Assembly (NCBI GenBank): GCA_050747865.1
Contig: JBOGJI010000231.1
Coordinates: 1-11,306 of the forward strand
Direction of reading: 5' to 3'
DNA: 11,306 bases
From: JBOGJI01 sp050747865
Lineage (GTDB): Bacteria; Acidobacteriota; Thermoanaerobaculia; Multivoradales; JAHEKO01
Below, piece after piece: positions 1-5,744 of this stretch; the stretch's first letter is position 1; every line of letters starts with the position of its first letter. Made by a program: the position numbers and the translations under genes. The notes below the pieces were generated by a model, which searched no databases, was not told where the DNA came from, and saw only the letters and a list, made by a program, of their open reading frames with translations.

Positions 1-1088
1 CGGTCGTTGACCATGCGGCCCCAGTTGCGGGTGCCGAGGGCCTTGACACGCTCGATGCGCTCGGCGGCGACGCGGTCGGCGGCGACGTGGGTGGGGACAG
101 AATCGCGCTCGGAGATCTCGAAGACGCGCATCAGGTTGAGGTAGATGACCCGGGTCATGCGTAGGGCGCGCTCGCGGTTGTATTCGCCGGCGAGCTCGTT
201 GTAGACGTTGATCAGGCCGCCGGCGTTGATCACGAAATCCGGGGCGTAGAGGATGCCCCGCTCGTAGAGGGCCTGGCCGTCTGTGCGCTCCTGGTTGAGC
301 TGGTTGTTGGCGCCGCCGGCGACGATGGCGCACCGCAGCTTCGGGATCATCGTCTCGTCGAGGATGCCGCCCAAGGCGCAGGGGGCGAGGACGTCGCACT
401 CGACCTCCAGGATCTCGTCCGGCGGCACCGCCTCGACGCCCAGCTCGCTCACCGCCCGATCCACCGCCTCGGCGTCGATGTCGGCGCCGAAGATCTTGGC
501 TCCCTCTTCGCGCAGATCCTGAGCCAGGTAGTAGCCGACGCTGCCCAGGCCCTGGATCGCCACGCTGCGGCCGACGAGCTCCGGCTCGCCGAAGCGCTGG
601 CGCACCGCCGCCTTGATGCCCTGCAGGACGCCGTGGGCGGTCACCGGCGACGGGTCGCCGCTGCCGCCGTGGGCGGGGGAGACGCCGGTCACCCAGCGGG
701 TCTCGGTGAGGATGATCTCCATGTCCTCGACGTCCGTGCCCACGTCCTCGGCCGTGATGTAGAGCCCGCCCAGGGAGTCGATGTAGCGCCCGAAGGCGCG
801 GAACAATGCCTCGCTCTTGTCGCGCTTGGGGTCGCCGATGATCACCGCCTTGCCGCCGCCCAGGTTGATCCCCGCCGCGGCGGCCTTGAAGGTCATGCCG
901 CGGGACAGGCGCAGGACGTCGCGCAGGGCGTCCTCATCGTTCTCGTAGGGCCACATGCGGACGCCGCCGAGGCCGGGCCCGAGCGTGGTCGAGTGCACGG
1001 CGATGATGGCCTTGAGGCCGACTTCCGGGTTGGAGCAGAGCAACACGCGCTCGTGTCCCATCTTGGTGATCCGCTCGAAAAGCTCCAT
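1..1088 (-). CDS. ldh: Leucine dehydrogenase (Glu/Leu/Phe/Val dehydrogenase family), 3' end cut by window edge
   Basis: This NAD-dependent amino acid dehydrogenase reversibly deaminates leucine and other branched-chain amino acids to 2-oxo acids in the cytoplasm. I translated the minus strand by eye: 362 codons are present from an ATG at 1088 and the frame runs off at base 1. Bacillus leucine dehydrogenases are about 364-366 residues, so only a few residues should be missing. The N-terminus MELF and the residue numbering match those enzymes closely: catalytic Lys68 (MTFK) and Lys80 (NLGGGK), Asp115 (TAEDVG), the Rossmann loop GLGSVG at 180-185, and an acidic Asp203 after the second strand that fits NAD rather than NADP use. 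The CALGG and INAGG motifs lie in the second half. A weak GGGA lies 7 bases before the ATG. It diverges from queG across 77 bases. Valine dehydrogenase is the main alternative, since the two share motifs. Confidence 0.93.
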   Translation of the reverse strand, partial: MELFERITKMGHERVLLCSNPEVGLKAIIAVHSTTLGPGLGGVRMWPYENDEDALRDVLRLSRGMTFKAAAAGINLGGGKAVIIGDPKRDKSEALFRAFGRYIDSLGGLYITAEDVGTDVEDMEIILTETRWVTGVSPAHGGSGDPSPVTAHGVLQGIKAAVRQRFGEPELVGRSVAIQGLGSVGYYLAQDLREEGAKIFGADIDAEAVDRAVSELGVEAVPPDEILEVECDVLAPCALGGILDETMIPKLRCAIVAGGANNQLNQERTDGQALYERGILYAPDFVINAGGLINVYNELAGEYNRERALRMTRVIYLNLMRVFEISERDSVPTHVAADRVAAERIERVKALGTRNWGRMVND

Positions 1089-1165
1089 GTGTGATTCCCG
1101 GCGCGATGCGGGCAAGCGGCCGGAGTCTATCGAACGCACGGCGGCTCGGGTAGGCTGGTCGCCGG

Positions 1166-2236
1166 ATGTCACGGGATCGCACGGAGCTGGTCAAATGCTG
1201 GGCGCTCGAGGCGGGCTTCGATGTCGCCGGGGTCGCGCGTCTGGAGCCGATGGAGCATGGTGAGGCGTACGTGCGCTGGCTGGAGCGCGGCGACCAGGCG
1301 GACATGGAGTGGCTGGAGCGGCGGCTCGACGTGCGCCTCGACCCGCGGAACCTCCTGCGGGGCGCCGCCAGCGTCCTGTGTGTGGGGATGCAGTACTGGC
1401 CGCTGGCCGGCGAGTGCGAGCCGACTGGCGCCCTGTGGTCGCGGGTCGCCCGCTATGCGCGCGGCGAGGACTATCACCGGGCGATGGAGCGGCGGCTCGA
1501 CGGGCTGGGGGCGCGCATCGCGTCCGCCTTTCCGGGCACGCGCTGGCGCCGCTACGTGGATACAGGCCCGCTGCTCGAGCGCGAGCTGGCCGCCCGTGCC
1601 GGCCTCGGCTCCATCGGCAAGAACACCCTGCTGCTCAACCGCGAGCACGGCTCGTGGCTGCTGCTCGGCGAACTCATCCTCACCCTCGACCTCGCCCCCG
1701 ACACGGCGGGAACGGACCTCTGCGGCGCCTGCACGGCCTGCCTCGAGGCCTGCCCGACGGGGGCGCTGCGCGAGCCCTACCGCCTGGACAGCAATCTCTG
1801 CATCAGCTACTGGACGATCGAGCGGCGCGGTGCGCTGCCCGCGGCGGCACGGGAGGCGCTCCAGGACTGGGTGTTCGGCTGCGACATCTGCCAGGAGGTC
1901 TGCCCCTGGAATCGGGATACGCCGCCGGCGCGGCACGACGAGCTGCGCCTGCCGGAGGCCCGTCGCGAGCTGACCCTCGAGGACTTGCTCAACCTCTCGC
2001 GCGACGAGTACGTGCGGCGTTTCCGCCATTCGCCGATGAAGCGGGCCAAGCGGGAGGGCTTGCGGCGCAACGCCGCGGTGGCGTTGGGCAACCGCGGCCG
2101 GCGTGAGGCCGTGCCGGCCCTGACCCGGGCCCTCGACGCCGAATCACCGGTGGTGCGCAGCCACGCCGCCTGGGCCCTGGACCGGCTTGACCGCGACCAC
2201 AGGCTCTCGGTTGACAGTGCGGCGGGCGCCTTCTAG
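1166..2236 (+). CDS. queG: Epoxyqueuosine reductase QueG
   Basis: QueG performs the last step of queuosine synthesis, reducing epoxyqueuosine to queuosine in the wobble position of GUN-anticodon tRNAs, using cobalamin and two [4Fe-4S] clusters in the cytoplasm. The 356-residue protein has the family layout. The catalytic-domain motif VDTGP carries Asp132, the probable proton donor, and is followed by LLERELAARAGLGSIGKNT at 136-154. The ferredoxin-like part has cysteines 186, 189, 192 and 196 (CGACTACLEACP), Cys212, and 239, 242 and 246 (GCDICQEVCPWN). Residues about 303-342 look like a HEAT repeat, as in Bacillus QueG. The ATG at 1166 has no strong ribosome binding site but gives an N-terminus of normal length. 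Its stop codon TAG overlaps the -10 element of the rpsA promoter. It is divergent from leucine dehydrogenase and probably transcribed separately from rpsA. Confidence 0.96.
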   Translation: MSRDRTELVKCWALEAGFDVAGVARLEPMEHGEAYVRWLERGDQADMEWLERRLDVRLDPRNLLRGAASVLCVGMQYWPLAGECEPTGALWSRVARYARGEDYHRAMERRLDGLGARIASAFPGTRWRRYVDTGPLLERELAARAGLGSIGKNTLLLNREHGSWLLLGELILTLDLAPDTAGTDLCGACTACLEACPTGALREPYRLDSNLCISYWTIERRGALPAAAREALQDWVFGCDICQEVCPWNRDTPPARHDELRLPEARRELTLEDLLNLSRDEYVRRFRHSPMKRAKREGLRRNAAVALGNRGRREAVPALTRALDAESPVVRSHAAWALDRLDRDHRLSVDSAAGAF

Positions 2237-2239
2237 AGT
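2211..2239 (+). promoter_or_regulatory. Sigma70-type promoter for rpsA
   Basis: A perfect -35 box TTGACA (2211-2216) is separated by 17 bases from TAGAGT (2234-2239), which matches TATAAT at 4 of 6 positions including the key first T, A and last T. Such a match is rare in this GC-rich sequence. It lies over the last codons and stop of queG. Transcription would start near 2246, giving rpsA a leader of about 100 bases. This is inferred from sequence only. Confidence 0.72.
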
Positions 2240-2249
2240 AGGATGCTGC

Positions 2250-2346
2250 GAGTTCTGAGTAGCTTACCGGGACTCCTTTCCTTCTCTCCAGTAGAGAAGT
2301 GCCAGGCTTCGGCCTGAGCTCACACCCAGGAGGTACACGCGGAAAC
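2250..2346 (+). promoter_or_regulatory. Structured leader of rpsA (pyrimidine tract, tandem hairpins, Shine-Dalgarno)
   Basis: Between the promoter and the rpsA ATG there are, in order: a weak 6-bp stem (2250-2255 with 2270-2275, one G-T pair); a 17-base run of only C and T (2273-2289); a perfect 7-bp hairpin CTTCTCT/AGAGAAG (2281-2287 with 2293-2299, loop CCAGT); a 5-bp hairpin CAGGC/GCCTG capped by a cUUCGg tetraloop (2303-2316); and an AGGAGGT ribosome binding site (2328-2334), 12 bases before the ATG at 2347. Neither hairpin is followed by a T run, so they are not terminators. In E. coli, S1 represses its own mRNA through a hairpin-rich leader, and S1 binds pyrimidine-rich RNA. By analogy this leader may be autogenously controlled (inference). 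The weak first stem shares three bases with the pyrimidine tract. Confidence 0.5.
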
Positions 2347-4197
2347 ATGCCGTCTACACAAGAGCAGCCTCGCCACGCCGACATGGCCGGCACCCCGGCC
2401 GAAGGCGCCGAAGGCGCAGAGACCAGTTTCGAAGAGCTTGCGCGGCTCTATGAGGAGAGCCTGCAGACATTCAAGGAAGGAGAGATCGTCCGGGGGACGG
2501 TGCTCTCGATCGGCGAGAAGGACGTCCTGATCGACGTCGGGTTGAAATCCGAAGGGCTGGTCTCCATCGACGAGTTCAAGGGGCACGGGGGCGCGATCTC
2601 CGTGCAGGTCGGCGACAAGGTCGACGTGCTGCTGGAGAAGGCCGAAGACGCCGAAGGGCACATCCAGCTGTCGCGCCAGAAGGCCGAGCGGCTGATGGTC
2701 TGGAACGACCTGGAGGCCGCCTACCGGGAGGGGTCGGCCGTGCGGGGTCGGGTGGTGGACCGCATCAAGGGCGGGCTGACGGTCGACGTCGGCGTGCGCG
2801 CCTTCCTCCCCGGCTCGCTGGTCGACATCAAGCCGGTCAAGAACCTCGAGTCGCTGAAAGGGCAGGATTTCGAGCTCAAGGTGATCAGCCTCGATCGCCG
2901 GCGCAACAACGTGGTGGTCTCCCGCAAGGCCGTGCTCGAGAAGGAGTACGAGCACAAGAAGCAGGAGACGCTGGAGCGGCTGGCGGAGGGGGCGGTGCTG
3001 CCCGGGGTGGTGAAGAACATCACCGACTATGGCGTCTTCGTCGACCTCGGGGGCATCGACGGCCTGTTACACATCACCGACATCTCCTGGGGCCGGGTCA
3101 ACCACCCATCGGAGCATTTCTCGGTGGGCGACGAGATCGAGGTGGTGGTCCTCAAGTTCGATCCCGAGACCGAGCGCGTGAGCCTCGGCTACAAGCAGCG
3201 CACCGATGATCCGTGGAGCCTGGTGGACAAGAAATATCCGCTGGGCGCACGGGTGCGCGGCCATGTCGTCAGCCTCGTCGACTACGGGGCCTTCGTCGAG
3301 CTGGAGCCCGGGGTCGAGGGCCTGATCCACGTCAGCGAGATGTCGTGGACCAAGAAGGTCGTCAATCCCGCCAAGGTCCTCGCGGAGGACCAGACGGTGG
3401 AGGCCATCGTCTCCGAGCTCGATCTGGATCAGCGGCGCATCAGCCTGTCGCTGCGCCAGGCCGAGCGCAATCCCTGGGAGGACCTGCTGGACACCCATCC
3501 GGTGGGCTCGATCGTCGAGGGCAAGGTGCGCAACCTCACCGATTTCGGCGCCTTCGTCGAGATCACCGAGGAGATCGACGGGCTGGTCCACGTCTCCGAC
3601 ATGAGCTGGACCAAGCGGGTCAAGCACCCCAGCGAGGTGTTGCAGAAGGGCGACAGGGTGCGGGCGCGCATCGCCCACATCGACGTCGAGAATCAGCGGG
3701 TCTCGCTGTCCATCAAGGAGTTCCTGCCCAACGAATGGGACGACTTCATGGAGCGTTTCAAGGTGGGCGACACCGTAACCGGCCGGGTGGTCAACGTCGC
3801 CGACTTCGGCCTCTTCGTCGACGTGTACAAGGGTCTCGAGGGCCTGGTGCACATCAGCGAGATCGACCTGCCGGGCGGCCGCCTCGAAGGACACTACGAG
3901 GTCGGCGAGTGGGTCAGTGCCCGGGTGTTGCGCGTCGAGGAGGACGAGAGGAAGGTGGGCCTGACGATGCGCGGCGTGGCGCAGCCCACCGCCGACCAGA
4001 TCGCCGAGCTGGAAGGGGCCACGGGGGCGGCCGGCGAGTCGCCCTCGGAAGCCAAGACCGCGGCCCAGGAGCCCGTCGAGGGGCCCGTCGAGGAGCCCGT
4101 CGAGGAGCCTGCAGCGGAGTCCGCTGAGGAGTCGGACGAGGGGAGCGGAGAGGGCGAGGCCGACGAGGAGTCCGCCGCCGCCGAGGAGGAAGAGTAG
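2347..4197 (+). CDS. rpsA: 30S ribosomal protein S1
   Basis: S1 is the large, RNA-binding protein of the small ribosomal subunit that helps load mRNA. The product is 616 residues with six S1 (OB-fold) domains at roughly 46-113, 131-195, 215-283, 300-370, 387-457 and 474-543. Domains 3-6 have the classic pattern of a GxV start, then DFGAFVE-type, GLVHVSDMSW-type and RVSLS-type motifs. The first two are more divergent, as in E. coli S1 where they contact the ribosome. A 70-residue tail rich in Glu, Pro and Ala follows the last domain, including VEEP/VEGP repeats and ending EEEE. I chose ATG 2347 because AGGAGGT precedes it. An in-frame GTG at 2299 would add 16 residues that read like untranslated leader and would sit inside a hairpin. 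The next gene follows after 22 bases, the same rpsA-ihfB order as in E. coli. Confidence 0.97.
   Translation: MPSTQEQPRHADMAGTPAEGAEGAETSFEELARLYEESLQTFKEGEIVRGTVLSIGEKDVLIDVGLKSEGLVSIDEFKGHGGAISVQVGDKVDVLLEKAEDAEGHIQLSRQKAERLMVWNDLEAAYREGSAVRGRVVDRIKGGLTVDVGVRAFLPGSLVDIKPVKNLESLKGQDFELKVISLDRRRNNVVVSRKAVLEKEYEHKKQETLERLAEGAVLPGVVKNITDYGVFVDLGGIDGLLHITDISWGRVNHPSEHFSVGDEIEVVVLKFDPETERVSLGYKQRTDDPWSLVDKKYPLGARVRGHVVSLVDYGAFVELEPGVEGLIHVSEMSWTKKVVNPAKVLAEDQTVEAIVSELDLDQRRISLSLRQAERNPWEDLLDTHPVGSIVEGKVRNLTDFGAFVEITEEIDGLVHVSDMSWTKRVKHPSEVLQKGDRVRARIAHIDVENQRVSLSIKEFLPNEWDDFMERFKVGDTVTGRVVNVADFGLFVDVYKGLEGLVHISEIDLPGGRLEGHYEVGEWVSARVLRVEEDERKVGLTMRGVAQPTADQIAELEGATGAAGESPSEAKTAAQEPVEGPVEEPVEEPAAESAEESDEGSGEGEADEESAAAEEEE
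4069..4104 (+). repeat. Three tandem 12-bp repeats in the rpsA tail
   Basis: The unit GAGCCCGTCGAG occurs three times in a row (4069-4080, 4081-4092 with one change, 4093-4104), followed by a degenerate fourth start. It encodes EPVE-GPVE-EPVE in the acidic tail of S1. The length is a multiple of three, so copy number change would alter tail length without breaking the frame. Confidence 0.85.
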
Positions 4198-4219
4198 GGA
4201 AGCCGAGGTGGCGCGAGTC

Positions 4220-4522
4220 ATGGGACTGACCAAGGCGGAGCTGGTGGACGAGGTGGCGCGCGCCACCCGCGTGACCCGCAAGGAGGCCGACTCCATGGTG
4301 TCGGCCGTCTTCGACGGCATGGTGGAATCGCTACAGCGCGGCGAGAAGATCGAGCTGCGCGGGTTCGGCAGCTTCCGCATCCGTCAGCGCAACTCGCGCA
4401 CCGGCCGCAACCCGCGAACGGGTGCCCGCGTCCACGTGCCGGCGAAGCGCATCCCCTATTTCAAGCCCGGCCGTGAGCTGCGCCAGGGCCTGAACCACGA
4501 GGCGGGGGAATCCGGCTCCTGA
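4220..4522 (+). CDS. ihfB: IHF/HU-family nucleoid protein (IHF-beta-like)
   Basis: This is a small DNA-bending architectural protein that works as a dimer in the nucleoid. The 100-residue product shows the HU/IHF fold: LTKAELVDEVA at the start, two helices to about residue 40, IELRGFGSF at 44-52, the DNA-binding arm RTGRNPRTG at 60-68 with the intercalating Pro65, and PYFKPGRELR near the end. The arm and IHF-like spacing, together with its position after rpsA, fit IHF-beta, but a homodimeric HU/IHF hybrid is possible because no alpha partner is visible here. ATG 4220 is preferred, with GAGGTGG ending 8 bases before it. An in-frame GTG at 4208 would add four residues and overlaps that site. 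A short tail (HEAGESGS) extends past the usual end. Its stop overlaps the probable start of the HIT gene. Confidence 0.9.
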   Translation: MGLTKAELVDEVARATRVTRKEADSMVSAVFDGMVESLQRGEKIELRGFGSFRIRQRNSRTGRNPRTGARVHVPAKRIPYFKPGRELRQGLNHEAGESGS

Positions 4523-5010
4523 AGCGACTCTACGCCCCTTGGAGGTACGCATTCATCAGCGGTGAGAAGGCGGAGCCCGGCTGCTTCCTGTGCCGCGCCG
4601 CACAGGCCCCCGAGGCGCCGGAGAGCCTGGTGGTGTTTCGCCAGGGGCCGCACATGGTGGTGCTGAACCGATATCCGTACAACAACGGGCATCTGATGGT
4701 GGCGCCGCTGGCGCATGTGGCGACGCCGGAGGCGCTGCCCGAGGCGGATCGCGCGGGCCTCTGGGAGCTGGTGCTCGCGGCCAGGCAGCGGCTCGCGGAG
4801 GTCTACGAGGCGGACGGCTTCAACCTCGGCCTCAACCTGGGGGAGGCGGCGGGCGCCGGGCTCGCCGATCACCTGCATTTCCACATCGTGCCGCGCTGGC
4901 GCGGAGATGCCAACTACCTGACCACCACCGGCGAGGTGCGGGTGATCCCCGAAGACCTCGCCACCACCTGGCGACGCTTGCGGGAGGCGTTCGAAGATGC
5001 GCAAGACTGA
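4519..5010 (+). CDS. HIT-family protein (Ap4A hydrolase/phosphorylase-like), probable CTG start
   Basis: Histidine triad proteins act on nucleoside phosphate bonds, often dinucleoside polyphosphates such as Ap4A. The exact substrate cannot be read from sequence. From CTG 4519 the product is 163 residues: N-terminal KRLYAPWRYAFI, a CFLC pair (Cys22, Cys25) that likely binds zinc, the core RYPYNNGHLMVAP at 51-63, then AGAGLADHLHFHIVPRW at 111-127 with the triad His118, His120 and His122 (His120 being the likely nucleophile by family pattern). There is no ATG, GTG or TTG upstream of 4630 in this frame back to a stop at 4474-4476. Starting at GTG 4630 would delete the APWR and CxxC elements that such proteins conserve. 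CTG 4519 has GGGGGA 9 bases upstream and overlaps the previous stop as CTGA. ATC 4555, behind a strong GGAGGT, is the alternative. The gene is certain; the exact start is not. Confidence 0.88.
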   Translation: MKRLYAPWRYAFISGEKAEPGCFLCRAAQAPEAPESLVVFRQGPHMVVLNRYPYNNGHLMVAPLAHVATPEALPEADRAGLWELVLAARQRLAEVYEADGFNLGLNLGEAAGAGLADHLHFHIVPRWRGDANYLTTTGEVRVIPEDLATTWRRLREAFEDAQD

Positions 5011-5455
5011 CGCGGAGCCGGCGGCGCGCTGGCAGCGGGCGCTGGGCCTCGGGCTCCTGGCGTGGGCGGTGCCGGGCGCCGGCCACCTGGTGCTGGGGAA
5101 GCGGGTCAAGGCGCTTGTCTTCTTCATCCTGATCGTGCTGGCGCTGATCATCGGCTGTCAGCTCGACGGCCGGCTCTACAGCCCGGTCGCCGGTCAGCCG
5201 CTGTCGCTGCTCGGCACCCTGGCGTCGCTGGGCAGCGGCCTCGGCTATCTCGGCCTGCGCTTCATCCTCGACTACAGCGGCGACGTGGTGTCCCGGGGCT
5301 ATGAGTACGGCACCGCGTTCCTGGTCACCGCCGGCCTCATGAACTGGCTGGTGGTGCTCGACGTATGGGATCGAGCGCGCGGCGTGGTGCCGGCCGGTGA
5401 CCGCCAGGCGGATGCCGACGCCGACGGCCCGCGGCGCGAGGGGCAAGAGGCATGA
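4997..5455 (+). CDS. Predicted multi-pass membrane protein, DUF6677-like
   Basis: A 152-residue protein of unknown function. It has about four hydrophobic segments, near residues 14-32, 38-54, 67-91 and 104-124, and a hydrophilic tail (129-152) rich in Asp, Arg and Gly. The first segment contains PGAGHLVLGKR, a motif seen in small membrane proteins of the TM2/DUF6677 type, and the end has YEYGTAFLVTAGLMNWLVVLD, which I recall as typical of DUF6677 proteins. The assignment is from memory of the motif and is moderate. The ATG at 4997 lies inside the last codons of the HIT gene (14-base overlap), and its stop overlaps the ATG of the following small gene, so translation is likely coupled. No signal peptide with a cleavage site is evident. 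Its place between HIT and lpxB does not fix a role. Confidence 0.8.
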   Translation: MRKTDAEPAARWQRALGLGLLAWAVPGAGHLVLGKRVKALVFFILIVLALIIGCQLDGRLYSPVAGQPLSLLGTLASLGSGLGYLGLRFILDYSGDVVSRGYEYGTAFLVTAGLMNWLVVLDVWDRARGVVPAGDRQADADADGPRREGQEA

Positions 5456-5637
5456 TGCACTTCCTGCTCATGGCGCTCTACGCGCTGCTGGTCAGCGTCT
5501 TCTTCGCCACCCTCTGGCGCCACCAGTGGCGCGCCCAGCGGCGCCTCTTCCTGCAGATGTTCCTCGGCCTGGTGCTCGGCGCCCTGGTGCTGGCCTGGCT
5601 GATGTACCCGTTCCCCTCCGGGCCTCCGGGGAGCTGA
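5452..5637 (+). CDS. Small two-helix membrane protein, 61 residues, unknown function
   Basis: I do not recognise this protein. It has two hydrophobic stretches, at about residues 3-22 and 34-52, joined by a strongly basic loop (RHQWRAQRR at 23-31). By the positive-inside rule the loop should be cytoplasmic, with both ends outside the inner membrane. The end is short and Pro/Gly rich. The start is a doubled ATGATG (5452 or 5455) whose first codon overlaps the preceding stop as ATGA, and GAGG lies just upstream. Gene-like packing, hydrophobicity pattern and coupling support a real gene despite its size. It may act with the preceding DUF6677-like protein (inference). Confidence 0.68.
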   Translation: MMHFLLMALYALLVSVFFATLWRHQWRAQRRLFLQMFLGLVLGALVLAWLMYPFPSGPPGS

Positions 5638-5639
5638 CC

Positions 5640-5744
5640 CCCGCCCGCCCAGGGATCAGGGGTCAGGGGTCAGGGATAAGGGGAGAAGATGAAGCAGCAT
5701 CACTCTATTCCGGACCCCTCGCCCCTGACCCCCGGGCGGGCGGG
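5640..5744. repeat. Long GC-rich inverted repeat spanning the lpxB start
   Basis: Two pairs of arms are nested. CCCGCCCGCCC-type bases 5640-5650 are complementary to 5734-5744 over 11 bp, and GGGGTCAGGGG at 5659-5669 is complementary to CCCCTGACCCC at 5722-5732 over 11 bp. Only an internal loop of 8 and 1 bases separates the two stems. The terminal loop (5670-5721) holds the probable ribosome binding site and ATG of lpxB. The right arm lies inside the lpxB reading frame. Confidence 0.8.
5651..5683 (+). repeat. Heptad tandem repeat with G-quadruplex pattern before lpxB
   Basis: The 7-base unit AGGGGTC is repeated with small changes (AGGGATC, AGGGGTC, AGGGGTC, AGGGATA, then AGGGG). Five runs of three or four G (5652-5654, 5659-5662, 5666-5669, 5673-5675, 5680-5683) are separated by loops of 3-4 bases, which meets the usual G-quadruplex rule on the coding and mRNA strand. 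The last run doubles as the probable Shine-Dalgarno sequence of lpxB. A partial inverted copy lies at 5713-5733. Confidence 0.8.

Noticed and set aside
1089..1165. Divergent promoters between leucine dehydrogenase and queG
   Set aside because: A TAGACT on the minus strand resembles a -10, but no acceptable -35 box stands at the right distance on either strand, so no call was made.
2281..2316. Tandem hairpins as a terminator after queG
   Set aside because: The stems are short, no T run follows, and they lie downstream of a good promoter and just before rpsA.
2299..2346. Earlier GTG start for rpsA
   Set aside because: It falls within the leader hairpin, lacks a ribosome binding site and adds residues unlike S1. 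AGGAGGT supports ATG 2347.
3067..4380. 437-codon open frame on the minus strand opposite rpsA
   Set aside because: It mirrors the S1 repeats on the other strand and shows no independent family motif.
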